The translations under genes and the position numbers were made by a program. This document shows, piece by piece, positions 17,566 through 25,898 of a stretch of DNA of 56,831 nucleotides (positions within the stretch are counted from its first letter, which is position 1; each line of letters begins with the position of its first letter). This DNA is from Lachnospiraceae bacterium (GTDB lineage: Bacteria > Bacillota > Clostridia > Lachnospirales > Lachnospiraceae), in NCBI GenBank assembly GCA_015056735.1, contig SVFT01000010.1, positions 1 through 56,831 of the forward strand. Reading direction: 5' to 3'. The notes under the pieces are model-generated. The model made no database searches. It saw only the letters and a program-made list of their open reading frames with translations, and was not told the origin of the DNA.

Positions 17566-17850
17566 ATGGACAACTATGACCAGATCCTGTTTGCACCTTC
17601 TGATGTGGCAAAGGACTTAGCGCAGCGCTTAAAACGTATCCGGAAGAGAAAAAAGATCACGCAGAAGCAGCTATCAGCGCGGAGCAATGTAAGCTATGCA
17701 TCGCTTTGCCGCTTTGAACAGACGGGGCTCATCTCGTTGGAGGGGCTCATCAAGCTGGCGATGGAACTTGGCGTTTTGAATGAGATCAACGATCTTTTTA
17801 CGCGTCCTGTCTACACCAGTATTGAGGAGGTCATAAATGACAGGCGTTAG
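17566..17850 (+). CDS. hipB: HipB-like antitoxin, XRE helix-turn-helix
   Basis: A 94-residue DNA-binding protein. An XRE-type helix-turn-helix (about residues 16-70) is visible in AQRLKRIRKRKKITQKQLS and NVSYASLCRFEQTG. Family members repress their own operon and hold the HipA kinase inactive. ATG at 17566 has AGAGG ten bases upstream; longer readings run into the leader. It overlaps hipA by 14 bases. The two TTAATATATTAG repeats are its probable operators. Confidence 0.8.
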   Translation: MDNYDQILFAPSDVAKDLAQRLKRIRKRKKITQKQLSARSNVSYASLCRFEQTGLISLEGLIKLAMELGVLNEINDLFTRPVYTSIEEVINDRR

Positions 17851-18967
17851 AAAACTCGAGGTGTATTACAAGGGTGAGCCGGTTGGATATCTGGCCGAGA
17901 CGTCCGACCGCATGATCGCTTTTCAATACAGTGACACCTGGCTCAGGAATGGATTTGCAATCAGTCCTTTGTCGCTTCCGCTGGAAAGCGGCGTATTTAT
18001 TCCCCCTGAAAAGTGCCGCGAGCGATTCGACGGATTGTTCGGCGTGTTTGCGGATAGTCTCCCTGATAGCTGGGGGCAGCTTCTGCTTGAGCGCCATCTT
18101 GGAACGCTCGGGATCGATCGAGGCGATATCACGGCATTGGATCGACTTGCCTATATCGGCGGATCGGGGATGGGAGCGCTGGAATACTATCCTGCCAAGG
18201 AGACGGATTTTCGGATAGATGCCGCGGGGCTTAGTTTTGACCGGATCGCAGCTGAGTGCGAAAATCTTCTGGCCTCAAAGCCCTCTGATCAGCTTGATAT
18301 GCTATACCGGATGGGCGGTTCCAGCGGCGGTACGAGACCCAAGGTCCTGCTGCAGGATGGTGGCAAAGAATGGATCGTTAAATTCCCGGCCCCTCAGGAT
18401 CCTTTAATCTGCGGCAAGCGAGAGTATGATTATGCGCGGTGCGCTGCGGACTGTGGCATCATTATGACAGAAACGGCCCTGGTACCGTCTGATGTATGCG
18501 AAGGATATTTTAAGACGCTGCGTTTTGACCGGACAGGTAAGGAGAAGGTCTTCTGCATTACGTTTGCCGGCTTACTTGAAGCTGACTTTCGAGCACCGTC
18601 ATGCGACTACGGCACATACATGAAACTGATCCGTATGCTTACAAGGGATCACGCGGGTGACAAGGAACAGATGTATCGCATTATGTGTTTCAATATCCTT
18701 GCGCACAACCGGGACGATCACACGAAGAATTTTTCTTTCCTGTATACGGAAGAAAAAGGTTGGCATCTTGCGCCTGCATATGACCTGACATATAGTGATA
18801 CATATTGGGGCGAACAGACCACTTCCGTGAACGGAAAAGGGAAGAGTATTTCAGACGGGGATCTCATAAAAACAGGTACGGACGCAGGAATTCCCAAATC
18901 CCGCTGCCTGTCGATCCTGGAAGAGATCCGAGAAAAGGTCAAAACGCTTAACTGCTATTGGGGATAA
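17837..18967 (+). CDS. hipA: HipA-family serine/threonine kinase toxin
   Basis: A 376-residue protein with the HipA N-terminal subdomain (about 1-100) and kinase core: the Gly-rich phosphate-binding SSGGTRPK (162-169), the catalytic NRDDHTKN (291-298) and the metal-binding YDLTY near 315. HipA kinases phosphorylate targets such as glutamyl-tRNA synthetase and cause growth arrest. All key residues are present, so it appears functional. It is slightly shorter than E. coli HipA (440). GAGGAGG lies six bases before the ATG, inside hipB, which couples toxin to antitoxin translation. Its own target is unknown. Confidence 0.88.
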   Translation: MTGVRKLEVYYKGEPVGYLAETSDRMIAFQYSDTWLRNGFAISPLSLPLESGVFIPPEKCRERFDGLFGVFADSLPDSWGQLLLERHLGTLGIDRGDITALDRLAYIGGSGMGALEYYPAKETDFRIDAAGLSFDRIAAECENLLASKPSDQLDMLYRMGGSSGGTRPKVLLQDGGKEWIVKFPAPQDPLICGKREYDYARCAADCGIIMTETALVPSDVCEGYFKTLRFDRTGKEKVFCITFAGLLEADFRAPSCDYGTYMKLIRMLTRDHAGDKEQMYRIMCFNILAHNRDDHTKNFSFLYTEEKGWHLAPAYDLTYSDTYWGEQTTSVNGKGKSISDGDLIKTGTDAGIPKSRCLSILEEIREKVKTLNCYWG

Positions 18968-18969
18968 TG

Positions 18970-18978
18970 TGCTATGAT
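18970..18978 (+). promoter_or_regulatory. Extended -10 promoter of the PfkB gene
   Basis: TGCTATGAT (18970-18978) is an extended -10 element lying just after the hipA stop codon. No good -35 is seen at the usual distance. The start point would leave a leader of about 30 bases. Confidence 0.45.
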
Positions 18979-19017
18979 CGAACCATGTTGAATGAAAAAC
19001 GAAAAACGGAGTTTCCT

Positions 19018-19932
19018 ATGAAAAAGATCCTGTTCATCGGCTCAACGGTAGCCGATGTTATCATCCATATTGACCGCATGCCACGCACGGCAGAGGATGT
19101 TAATACTTCAGGCCAGACTGTAAGGCTTGGGGGCTGTGCATACAATGCGTTCCATGCATGCCGTCTGTTTGGCGTACCGGCCGTTTTGTTCTCTCCGGTC
19201 GGGACCGGCGTGTACGGTGATTTTGTAAGGAAAGCGCTCTCGGAGCGCGGCATTCAGTCCCCAATCCCGCCTGTGCAGAGGGACAACGGCTGTTGCTACT
19301 GCTTTATCGAGCCTTCGGGCGAGCGGACTTTTATCTGCCACCAGGAAGCGGAGTATTATTTTGAAAAGGAATGGTTTGACTGGGTCGATCGAAGTGAACT
19401 TGCAGGCGTGTATGCGTGTGGCCTTGAGATTCATGATAAGTCGACTGCGGGCAATATCGTATCGTTCCTGGAGTCTTTATATGACGTGCCGATCTACTTC
19501 GCGCCGAGTCCGCATATCTGCGAGATCGATGATACGATGATGGCAAGGATCCTGGCATGCCATCCGATCCTGCATGTAAACGAGCGTGAGGCAACAACTT
19601 TTGCCAAGAAGCTGGCGCGTATGCATGGTAAGACGGAGCCTGCCTCCATCGAAGATGCCGCGCAGATCCTGCAGGAGCAGACTTCCAATACCGTTATCAT
19701 CACGCTGGGTGCAGTCGGCGCGCTTCTTTGCGAGAACGGAAAGCGCACGCACATCCCCGGCGTTCCCGCTAAGCAGGTTGACACCACCGGCGCCGGCGAC
19801 TCGCACATCGGCAGTGTCATTGCGAGACGCTCCCTTGGCGACTCCTTCGAGGATGCCATCGCGGCAGCCAATCGCGTATCCGCCGCCGTCGTAGAACATG
19901 TCGGCGCCCAGATCGACAGCTTGCCGAAATGA
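19018..19932 (+). CDS. PfkB-family (ribokinase-like) sugar or nucleoside kinase
   Basis: A 304-residue kinase with the N-terminal family pattern ILFIGSTVADVIIHIDRMP and GGCAYNAFHACRLFG, and the catalytic DTTGAGDS (258-265), where the last Asp is the base. PfkB enzymes phosphorylate sugars, nucleosides or related polyols with ATP; the substrate cannot be predicted. ATG at 19018 has GGAG six bases upstream. The last codons and stop are part of a REP-like palindrome (19923 onward), so the C-terminus LPK was probably reshaped by that insertion. Confidence 0.82.
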   Translation: MKKILFIGSTVADVIIHIDRMPRTAEDVNTSGQTVRLGGCAYNAFHACRLFGVPAVLFSPVGTGVYGDFVRKALSERGIQSPIPPVQRDNGCCYCFIEPSGERTFICHQEAEYYFEKEWFDWVDRSELAGVYACGLEIHDKSTAGNIVSFLESLYDVPIYFAPSPHICEIDDTMMARILACHPILHVNEREATTFAKKLARMHGKTEPASIEDAAQILQEQTSNTVIITLGAVGALLCENGKRTHIPGVPAKQVDTTGAGDSHIGSVIARRSLGDSFEDAIAAANRVSAAVVEHVGAQIDSLPK

Positions 19933-20011
19933 GCCAGGGGGACGGGGTGCATGGCTCATTTCGGCCTGACGGTCGAAGATGAACCATGCACCCCGTCCCC
20001 TAGGCTCACAT
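19923..20011. repeat. REP/BIME-like inverted pair of palindromic units
   Basis: Unit one: perfect 14-base arms GCCGAAATGAGCCA (19923-19936) and TGGCTCATTTCGGC (19952-19965) around the G-rich core GGGGGACGGGGTGCA. Unit two (about 19979-20011) is the same kind of unit in inverse orientation with core TGCACCCCGTCCCC. Together they can form one long hairpin through the GGGGGACGGGGTGCATGG region. Related units occur at 50147-50180 and 51418-51503. Unit one contains the stop codon of the PfkB gene. Confidence 0.85.
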
Positions 20012-20068
20012 GTTATTCGCCTTAAAAATATTTAAAGCAAATAAAAACATAAGCAAAACGAATTTCTG

Positions 20069-20097
20069 TTGACCCATTGCGAATAACAAGCTAGAAT
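20069..20097 (+). promoter_or_regulatory. Promoter of the winged-helix/GHKL gene
   Basis: TTGACC (20069-20074) and TAGAAT (20092-20097) spaced by 17 bases, 24 bases before the ATG at 20122. It lies just beyond the REP-like element. Confidence 0.75.
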
Positions 20098-20121
20098 AAA
20101 TGTGGAAAGGAGCCGAAACAG

Positions 20122-21129
20122 ATGCGATTTGATGATGCAAAAAAGCAGGCAATTATCATATACCTTCTTGAAAAGGTTGAGCAGAATGCGCCCGGGATCT
20201 CCAAGGCTGTGTCTGAGACTTTCTCGGTTAATCAAAATACGATCCACACGTATATTAACGAACTGGTAGATGCCAATGTGATCAGGCGTGTAAAGCGCGG
20301 GCAATACGAGTTGATCACACGGCATTGCGAGTATACGTTATCGCGGGAAAAGGGTGAGCTGGATTCCGACCTGTATGCTTATGATCATTGCATGGCTCCT
20401 TATTTGAAGGAATTTGCTGTAAATATAAGAGATATTTGGAGCTACACGTTCAGTGAGATGATCAATAACGTTATGGATCATTCCAGATCGGAACGGGTAC
20501 GGATCAGGATAGACCAGGACTATTTGAAAACACGTGCTTCCATATTGGACGATGGGGTTGGAATTTTCAAAAAGATCAAAGAATACTTTGGATTTGCCAC
20601 ACTGGACGAAGCGATCTGCGAGTTATTCAAGGGAAAATTGACTACGGATTCTCATAATCATTCCGGAGAAGGTATTTTTTTTACGTCTAAACTGATGGAT
20701 GAGTTTTTCATCGTTTCGAGCGGAAAAGTATTTTCGAACAACCGATTTGATCAGAGTGATATCACAAGTTTTACCGAGGCGGCATTCTCCGGAACGGGAG
20801 TCTTCATGGCGTTGTCTAACCACAGTCAGAAGAGGCCTAAGGATGTGTTTGATCTTTATTCGAATGAGGATGGGAGATTTTCTAAAACAAGAATTCCGCT
20901 GAAGAATATGTTTGATTCGTCTCCGGTGTCGAGATCGCAGGCAAAGAGGGTATGCAATCGCCTGGAGGGATTTCAGGAAGTGATCCTGGATTTTGACGGC
21001 ATCCAATGGATGGGACAAGGGTTTGCACACCAGCTTTTTCACGTATTTGCAAGCGAGCATCCGGAAATTCGGTTGAACCCGGTTAACATGAGCGAGGACG
21101 TCCGAAAAATGTATGTGCACGTTTCTTGA
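20122..21129 (+). CDS. Fusion of winged helix, GHKL ATPase and STAS-like (DUF4325) domain
   Basis: A 335-residue cytoplasmic protein. An N-terminal winged helix-turn-helix (about 1-70) is followed by a GHKL/HATPase domain with an N-box (EMINNVMDHS, about 112-121), a G1 box (DDGVGI, about 143-148) and a G2 box (GEGI near 181), then a C-terminal STAS-like domain (about 265-335, VILDFDGIQWMGQGFAHQL). There is no sensor or membrane domain. The set resembles a SpoIIAB/SpoIIAA-type switch fused to a DNA-binding domain, so it may be a one-protein, nucleotide-dependent transcription regulator. AAAGGAG lies nine bases before the ATG. Targets are unknown; pyrC follows 71 bases downstream. Confidence 0.75.
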   Translation: MRFDDAKKQAIIIYLLEKVEQNAPGISKAVSETFSVNQNTIHTYINELVDANVIRRVKRGQYELITRHCEYTLSREKGELDSDLYAYDHCMAPYLKEFAVNIRDIWSYTFSEMINNVMDHSRSERVRIRIDQDYLKTRASILDDGVGIFKKIKEYFGFATLDEAICELFKGKLTTDSHNHSGEGIFFTSKLMDEFFIVSSGKVFSNNRFDQSDITSFTEAAFSGTGVFMALSNHSQKRPKDVFDLYSNEDGRFSKTRIPLKNMFDSSPVSRSQAKRVCNRLEGFQEVILDFDGIQWMGQGFAHQLFHVFASEHPEIRLNPVNMSEDVRKMYVHVS

Positions 21130-21159
21130 CAAAACTGTGCAAATCCGTTACCGTATACT
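21126..21159 (+). promoter_or_regulatory. Possible pyr operon promoter
   Basis: TTGACA (21126-21131) overlaps the stop codon of the upstream gene and TATACT lies at 21154-21159, but the spacing is 22 bases, longer than the usual 16-18. The TATACT box is followed about 13 bases later by the PyrR-like RNA motif, which fits a short leader. Treat as tentative. Confidence 0.35.
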
Positions 21160-21171
21160 AGAACTTTAAGT

Positions 21172-21195
21172 TGGTCCCGTGAGGCCAGTAAGGAC
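21172..21195 (+). promoter_or_regulatory. PyrR-binding-like RNA motif covering the pyrC ribosome binding site
   Basis: The leader has TCCCGTGAGGCC (21175-21186), matching the PyrR binding-loop pattern TCC-N-G-N-GAGGC-Y, within a hairpin whose base pairs GTCC (21174-21177) with GGAC (21192-21195). The 3' arm is part of the ribosome binding site AAGGAC before ATG 21201. There is no room or sequence for a terminator, so control would be translational, as established for the pyr operon of Mycobacterium smegmatis. pyrR is not in the window. Confidence 0.6.
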
Positions 21196-21200
21196 GAAAT

Positions 21201-22343
21201 ATGACGAGAACAGATATCAGAAAATTGGATAACTATACGATCTTACCCGGTTTCGTAGATGTACATGTGCATCTGCGTGAGCCGGGTTTTTCTTATAAAG
21301 AGACCATCCGGACGGGCACGATGGCGGCGGCGCGAGGCGGCTTTACCGCGGTCTGCGCGATGCCCAATCTGAATCCGGTTCCGGATACGCTCGCACACCT
21401 GAAAGAACAGCTGGATATCATTGACCGCGACGCGTTCATTCCGGTATATCCCTATGGCGCGATCACTTATGGAGAAAAGGGTGAGGCCCTCGCGGATATG
21501 GAAGAGATGGCACCTTATGTGATCGCCTTTTCGGATGACGGACGCGGCGTGCAGAGTGATGTGATGATGGAACAGGCGATGCGAGAAGCAAAGCGCCTCG
21601 GCAAGCTGATCGTGGCACACTGCGAAGATAACACGTTACTTCACGGCGGCTACATTCACGACGGCGCCTATGCAAAGGCGCACGGCCATAAGGGCATCTG
21701 CTCGGCATCGGAATGGAAGCAGGTAGAGCGAGATCTTGAACTGGTGAGAAAAACCGGCTGTGGATACCATGTCTGCCATGTCTCGACGAAGGAGACGGTC
21801 GAACTGATCCGGCGTGCGAAGGCAGAAGGCCTTGATGTGACATGCGAGACAGGTCCGCACTATCTTCTGATGGACGAGTCCGACCTGCAGGAAGACGGCA
21901 GATTTAAAATGAATCCTCCCCTTCGGGAGAAAGCGGACCGTGAGGCGCTTCTTGAAGGAATTAAGGATGGAACGATCGATATGATCGTGACGGACCATGC
22001 GCCGCACACTGCGGAAGAAAAGTCGAAAGGGCTTGCCGACAGCGCGATGGGCGTTGTGGGACTCGAAACAGTCTTCCCGCTTCTCTATACCTATCTTGTA
22101 AAAGAAGGCTTGATCACATTAGAGCGTCTCATGGAGCTCATGCATGACAATCCGTGCGAGCGCTTCGGGATCAGGCAGGATGCGACGCAGTACTACACAG
22201 TATGGGATCTTGACGCTGAGTATACGATCGATCCTGCAGACTTCCTCTCGATGGGGAAAAGTACCCCGTTTGAGGGCTGGAAGGTGTGTGGGAGGTGCAT
22301 CAAGACGGTGACGCCGATGGGTACGGCATATTCTCTTGATTAG
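21201..22343 (+). CDS. pyrC: Dihydroorotase
   Basis: A 380-residue zinc amidohydrolase that cyclises carbamoyl-aspartate to dihydroorotate, the third step of pyrimidine synthesis. The metal-binding VDVHVHLREPG is at about residues 18-28, followed by the substrate segment CAMPNLNP, the metal histidines in HCED and CHVSTKE, and the catalytic Asp in VTDHAPH. This is the class I, long form. It begins the pyr cluster and is probably regulated by the PyrR-like motif that masks its ribosome binding site. A 413-base gap separates it from pyrK. Confidence 0.95.
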   Translation: MTRTDIRKLDNYTILPGFVDVHVHLREPGFSYKETIRTGTMAAARGGFTAVCAMPNLNPVPDTLAHLKEQLDIIDRDAFIPVYPYGAITYGEKGEALADMEEMAPYVIAFSDDGRGVQSDVMMEQAMREAKRLGKLIVAHCEDNTLLHGGYIHDGAYAKAHGHKGICSASEWKQVERDLELVRKTGCGYHVCHVSTKETVELIRRAKAEGLDVTCETGPHYLLMDESDLQEDGRFKMNPPLREKADREALLEGIKDGTIDMIVTDHAPHTAEEKSKGLADSAMGVVGLETVFPLLYTYLVKEGLITLERLMELMHDNPCERFGIRQDATQYYTVWDLDAEYTIDPADFLSMGKSTPFEGWKVCGRCIKTVTPMGTAYSLD

Positions 22344-22756
22344 AAGATATAGTGATATATCTGAAGAGGCCTTACAATTCGGTGCTTTTTTGAAAAATGA
22401 ACAGATAGATTATTCATCACCCTGATGCAGAAACACTTTGGAAAAAATGTAGACGTGCACAGTCTGTATCGGTGGTTGCGCCGACCGAATGAATATTTTC
22501 GAGCAATCAGCCCGTCTCGCTTAGTGAATCGGAATCTTATAAATCTCTCGAGTGCGAAGGCTGATCATGCGCTTCAAGCTCCCCGTTTAAGCAATATCCG
22601 GATTAGCGCAAGAGCAGAACAGCGCCGAGAGAGATTTTGTCATAAGATGAACGATGAACTTAGCGAGATCGGAGCGCGTAGAAAATATTACATCGGCTCG
22701 TAGCGCAACCACATAATACAGTTTACTGATTATGACTGATAAGATAAGGATTTGAA
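22344..22756 (+). other. Gap between pyrC and pyrK without a convincing gene
   Basis: The interval holds a small AT hairpin AGATATA-gtga-TATATCT right after pyrC (about 22345-22362) and an open reading frame of 92 codons (22425-22703). The latter has no ribosome binding site, very basic composition and no recognisable family. TATTATG-like and TGATAAGATA sequences precede pyrK but no clear promoter was found. The gap may be a gene remnant. Confidence 0.4.
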
Positions 22757-23491
22757 ATGAACCAAGGACTATTTACAATCAAAGAAAACACACAGCTCGT
22801 GCCGTACATCTACCGTATGCGCCTTACGGGCGATACGACTGCATTCACGGCACCCGGACAGTTCCTGAATATCAGGCTGGATGGCATGTATCTGCGCCGC
22901 CCGATCTCGCTCTGCGACCTGGAAGGCGATACGATGACGATCATCTATAAGGTGGTCGGACACGGAACGGAAGCGATGGCCGGGATGAAGCCCGGAACAC
23001 AGCTCGACATCCTGACGGGCCTCGGGAACGGCTACGACCTCACGGAAGGAACGAAGCCGATCCTCCTGGGCGGCGGCGTCGGCGTGCCGCCGATGTACTA
23101 TCTGGCCCAAAAGCTGATCGAAAAAGGCTGCGATGTAACGGCGGTTCTTGGATTTAATAAAAAAGAAGAAGTCTTCTATGAGGATGAATTCAAAGCGCTG
23201 GGCGCAAAAACGATCGTCACGACGGCCGATGGATCGTATGGTGTAAAGGGTTTTGTCACCGATGCCATGAAAACGATCGATTATGACTACTTCTATGCCT
23301 GCGGGCCGGAGCCGATGCTGCGCGCTGTGTTCAAGGCATCGGAAACGAGCGGCCAGATGAGTTTTGAAAAGCGCATGGGCTGCGGTTTTGGCGCCTGCAT
23401 GGGGTGCTCCTGCAAGACGATCACCGGCTACAAGCGGATCTGCAAAGAAGGCCCCGTGATGCGAAAGGAGGAGATCCTATGGGAAGACTGA
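22757..23491 (+). CDS. pyrK: Dihydroorotate dehydrogenase electron-transfer subunit
   Basis: A 244-residue FAD and [2Fe-2S] subunit that passes electrons from dihydroorotate dehydrogenase class 1B to NAD+. It has the FAD-binding RRPISLCD, the NAD-binding GGGVGVPPMYYLA, and the iron-sulfur cysteines 209, 214, 217 and 229 in the spacing C-x4-C-x2-C-x11-C. It overlaps pyrD by 13 bases, as expected for a fixed-ratio complex. Confidence 0.95.
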   Translation: MNQGLFTIKENTQLVPYIYRMRLTGDTTAFTAPGQFLNIRLDGMYLRRPISLCDLEGDTMTIIYKVVGHGTEAMAGMKPGTQLDILTGLGNGYDLTEGTKPILLGGGVGVPPMYYLAQKLIEKGCDVTAVLGFNKKEEVFYEDEFKALGAKTIVTTADGSYGVKGFVTDAMKTIDYDYFYACGPEPMLRAVFKASETSGQMSFEKRMGCGFGACMGCSCKTITGYKRICKEGPVMRKEEILWED

Positions 23492-24393
23492 ATGTGACGC
23501 TTTGCGGCATCGAGCTGGATAATCCGATCATTCCGGCTTCCGGTACGTATGGTTACGGATATGAGTTTGCGGACCTTTACAATATCAACATACTTGGGAC
23601 GTTTTCGTTTAAGGGAACAACGAGGGAGCCGCGTTTTGGCAATCAGACGCCCAGAATCGCGGAGGCGCCGTCCGGCATGCTCAACGCGGTTGGGCTCCAG
23701 AACCCCGGCGTGGAGAAGGTGATCAGCGAAGAACTGCCCCGCCTGAAGCAATGTTTTCACAAGCCTGTGATGGCGAATGTGAGCGGTTTTTCGGTGGATG
23801 AGTACACATATGTCTGTGAAAAGCTGGATGCTCAGAGCCAGGTCGGCTGGCTGGAAGTCAATATCAGCTGTCCGAATGTGCACGGCGGCGGGATGAGTTT
23901 TGGCACCGATCCGAAAGCGGCTGCGGAAGTGACACGCGCTGTGAAAAGGGTGACCACAAAGCCTGTGATCATGAAGCTTTCGCCCAATGTCACAAGCATC
24001 GCGGATATCGCGAAAGCCTGTGAAGAAGCCGGCGCGGATGGTATCAGTCTCATCAATACGATGCTGGCGATGCGGATCGACTTAAAGACACGCAGGCCGC
24101 TTCTTGCAAATACGACCGGTGGCCTTTCGGGAAGCGCGGTTTTCCCAATCGCGGTGCGGATGGTATACCAGGTCGCGCAGGCTGTGAAGATCCCGATTGT
24201 GGGGCTTGGCGGCGTGACGACGGCGGAGGATGTGCTTGAGATGATGATGGCAGGTGCGACAGCAGTTGAGGTCGGCGCAGCAAACCTTGTCGACCCTTTT
24301 GTCTGCAAGAAGATCATCGAAGACCTGCCGGCTGCGATGGACCGCTATGGCATCGGGGATATCAAAGAGATCATAGGGGCATCGCTTGCATAA
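23479..24393 (+). CDS. pyrD: Dihydroorotate dehydrogenase, class 1B catalytic subunit
   Basis: A 304-residue FMN enzyme oxidising dihydroorotate to orotate. Family features are NPIIPASGTYGYG near the start, NAVGLQNPG, the catalytic Cys in VNISCPNVHGG, the FMN-binding KLSPNV, and GGVTTAEDVLEMMMAGA near the C-terminus. The ATG at 23479 has AAAGGAGG seven bases upstream, inside pyrK; a longer reading to 23404 is an artefact of the overlap. It works with pyrK. Confidence 0.95.
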   Translation: MGRLNVTLCGIELDNPIIPASGTYGYGYEFADLYNINILGTFSFKGTTREPRFGNQTPRIAEAPSGMLNAVGLQNPGVEKVISEELPRLKQCFHKPVMANVSGFSVDEYTYVCEKLDAQSQVGWLEVNISCPNVHGGGMSFGTDPKAAAEVTRAVKRVTTKPVIMKLSPNVTSIADIAKACEEAGADGISLINTMLAMRIDLKTRRPLLANTTGGLSGSAVFPIAVRMVYQVAQAVKIPIVGLGGVTTAEDVLEMMMAGATAVEVGAANLVDPFVCKKIIEDLPAAMDRYGIGDIKEIIGASLA

Positions 24394-24400
24394 GCGGGCA

Positions 24401-24409
24401 TGATATAAT
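24401..24409 (+). promoter_or_regulatory. Extended -10 element before pyrF
   Basis: TGATATAAT (24401-24409) is a perfect extended -10 box 21 bases before the pyrF start. No clear -35 is visible. It could give internal transcription of pyrFEBI with a leader of about 15 bases. Confidence 0.5.
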
Positions 24410-24429
24410 TAAAAATCAGGAGGATTCAG

Positions 24430-25131
24430 ATGAAACGAGATGTGATCGTGGCGTGTGACTTTGCAGACGCAAAGACAACGCTTGCATTTTTAGACAGGTT
24501 TACGGGCAGAAAGCCGTTTGTGAAGATCGGCATGGAGCTTTTCTACGGCGCGGGCCCGGAGATCGTAAGAGAGATCAAGAAGAGGGGGCACAAGATCTTT
24601 TTGGATCTGAAACTCCATGATATTCCGAATACGGTGAAAAAATCGATGGCCGTACTGTCCGGCCTCGATGTAGATATCTGCAACCTGCATGCGGCGGGCG
24701 GTATCGATATGATGCGCGCGGCGGTAGAAGGGCTGACAAGACCTGACGGTTCGAGACCGCTTCTTATCGCGGTGACGCAGCTGACAAGTATCGACCAGAC
24801 GCGTATGGAGAACGAGCTTCTCATTACGGGCAAGCCTCTTGCGGAAGTCGTCATGCAGTATGCGCGCAACGCAAAAGAAGCAGGCCTGGACGGCGTAGTC
24901 TGCTCTCCGCTTGAAGCGGGCAAGGTGCACGAGACCTGCGGGAGCGAATTCCTGACCGTAACGCCGGGTATCCGCTTTGCGGACGGCGCGGTCGGTGATC
25001 AGCAGCGTGTGACGACTCCTGCTAAGGCAAAAGAGATCGGCTCCGACTTTATCGTGGTGGGGCGGCCTATTACGGCGGCAGAAGATCCGGTTGCGGCTTA
25101 TGAGAGGTGCGTGGCGGATTTTGCTGACTGA
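24430..25131 (+). CDS. pyrF: Orotidine 5'-phosphate decarboxylase
   Basis: A 233-residue TIM-barrel enzyme making UMP from OMP, the last step of the pathway. It starts VIVACDFADAKTTLAFLD and has the catalytic Asp-Lys-x-x-Asp region in FLDLKLHDIPNTV (about 56-68), followed by the phosphate-binding VTPGIRF and VVGRPIT near the C-terminus. CAGGAGG precedes the ATG. It lies 36 bases after pyrD. Confidence 0.95.
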   Translation: MKRDVIVACDFADAKTTLAFLDRFTGRKPFVKIGMELFYGAGPEIVREIKKRGHKIFLDLKLHDIPNTVKKSMAVLSGLDVDICNLHAAGGIDMMRAAVEGLTRPDGSRPLLIAVTQLTSIDQTRMENELLITGKPLAEVVMQYARNAKEAGLDGVVCSPLEAGKVHETCGSEFLTVTPGIRFADGAVGDQQRVTTPAKAKEIGSDFIVVGRPITAAEDPVAAYERCVADFAD

Positions 25132-25250
25132 CTAAGCATCAGGGCGAGAAGGATTGAAACGAATCGTGCCGAAACGGTGAAGAAATAAAAAAAGGCGGCC
25201 GAAATTCAGTTGAATGAATGGCTGCATGCAAATAGAAGGAGACAAAACTA

Positions 25251-25898
25251 ATGGAAAAACTGATCGCAAAAGACCTGCTTTCGATCGGCGCTGTATTCTT
25301 CAGGCCAAACGAACCGTTCACCTGGGCGAGCGGAATCAAAAGCCCGGTGTACTGTGACAACCGTCTGACACTGACGGCGCCGAAGGTGCGCACCGATGTG
25401 GAGAACGGCCTCGCAAAGCTGGTAAAAGAAAACTATCCAGAGGTAGAAGTGCTGATGGGCACTTCGACAGCCGGTATCGCACACGCGGCGATCACGGCGC
25501 ACATCCTGGATATGCCGATGGGCTACGTGCGCGGCAGCGCAAAGGACCACGGCCGTCAGAACAGGATCGAGGGCAAATTGGAAAAAGGCCAGAAGGTTGT
25601 CGTTGTAGAGGATCTGATCTCTACGGGCGGCAGCGTGATCGATGTAGTGGAAGCGCTCCGCGAAGAGGGGGCGGAAGTCCTTGGCGTGGTCAGCATTTTT
25701 ACATATGGCATGAAGAAGGGTCTTGAAAGACTTGCTGCTGCGAATGTGAAGAATATCTCGCTTACGAACTTCGACGTGATCGCGAAGGTGGCAGCTGAAG
25801 AAAACTACATCAAAGCGGAAGATGTAGAGCGACTCTTAAAGTTCCGCGACAACCCGTCCGATGAGAGCTGGATGCACAAAGGAGGCGCGAATGCGTAA
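25251..25898 (+). CDS. pyrE: Orotate phosphoribosyltransferase
   Basis: A 215-residue enzyme that joins orotate and PRPP to OMP. The PRPP-binding signature [13 protein letters not shown] is at about residues 115-127 and the flexible catalytic loop contains [22 protein letters not shown] precedes the ATG. The 119-base gap after pyrF contains only a weak hairpin. It overlaps pyrB by eight bases. Confidence 0.95.
   Translation: MEKLIAKDLLSIGAVFFRPNEPFTWASGIKSPVYCDNRLTLTAPKVRTDVENGLAKLVKENYPEVEVLMGTSTAGIAHAAITAHILDMPMGYVRGSAKDHGRQNRIEGKLEKGQKVVVVEDLISTGGSVIDVVEALREEGAEVLGVVSIFTYGMKKGLERLAAANVKNISLTNFDVIAKVAAEENYIKAEDVERLLKFRDNPSDESWMHKGGANA

Noticed and set aside
21126-21131. TTGACA as a strong pyr promoter
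   Set aside because: The nearest good -10 (TATACT) is 22 bases away, too far for a standard sigma-A promoter, so it was listed only as tentative.
22425-22703. A 92-codon frame between pyrC and pyrK
   Set aside because: No ribosome binding site, very basic composition and no family resemblance. Left as an unexplained gap rather than a gene.
23832-24317. A 161-codon minus-strand frame inside pyrD
   Set aside because: It lies wholly within a clear dihydroorotate dehydrogenase gene and has low-complexity Ser/Ala/Thr composition.
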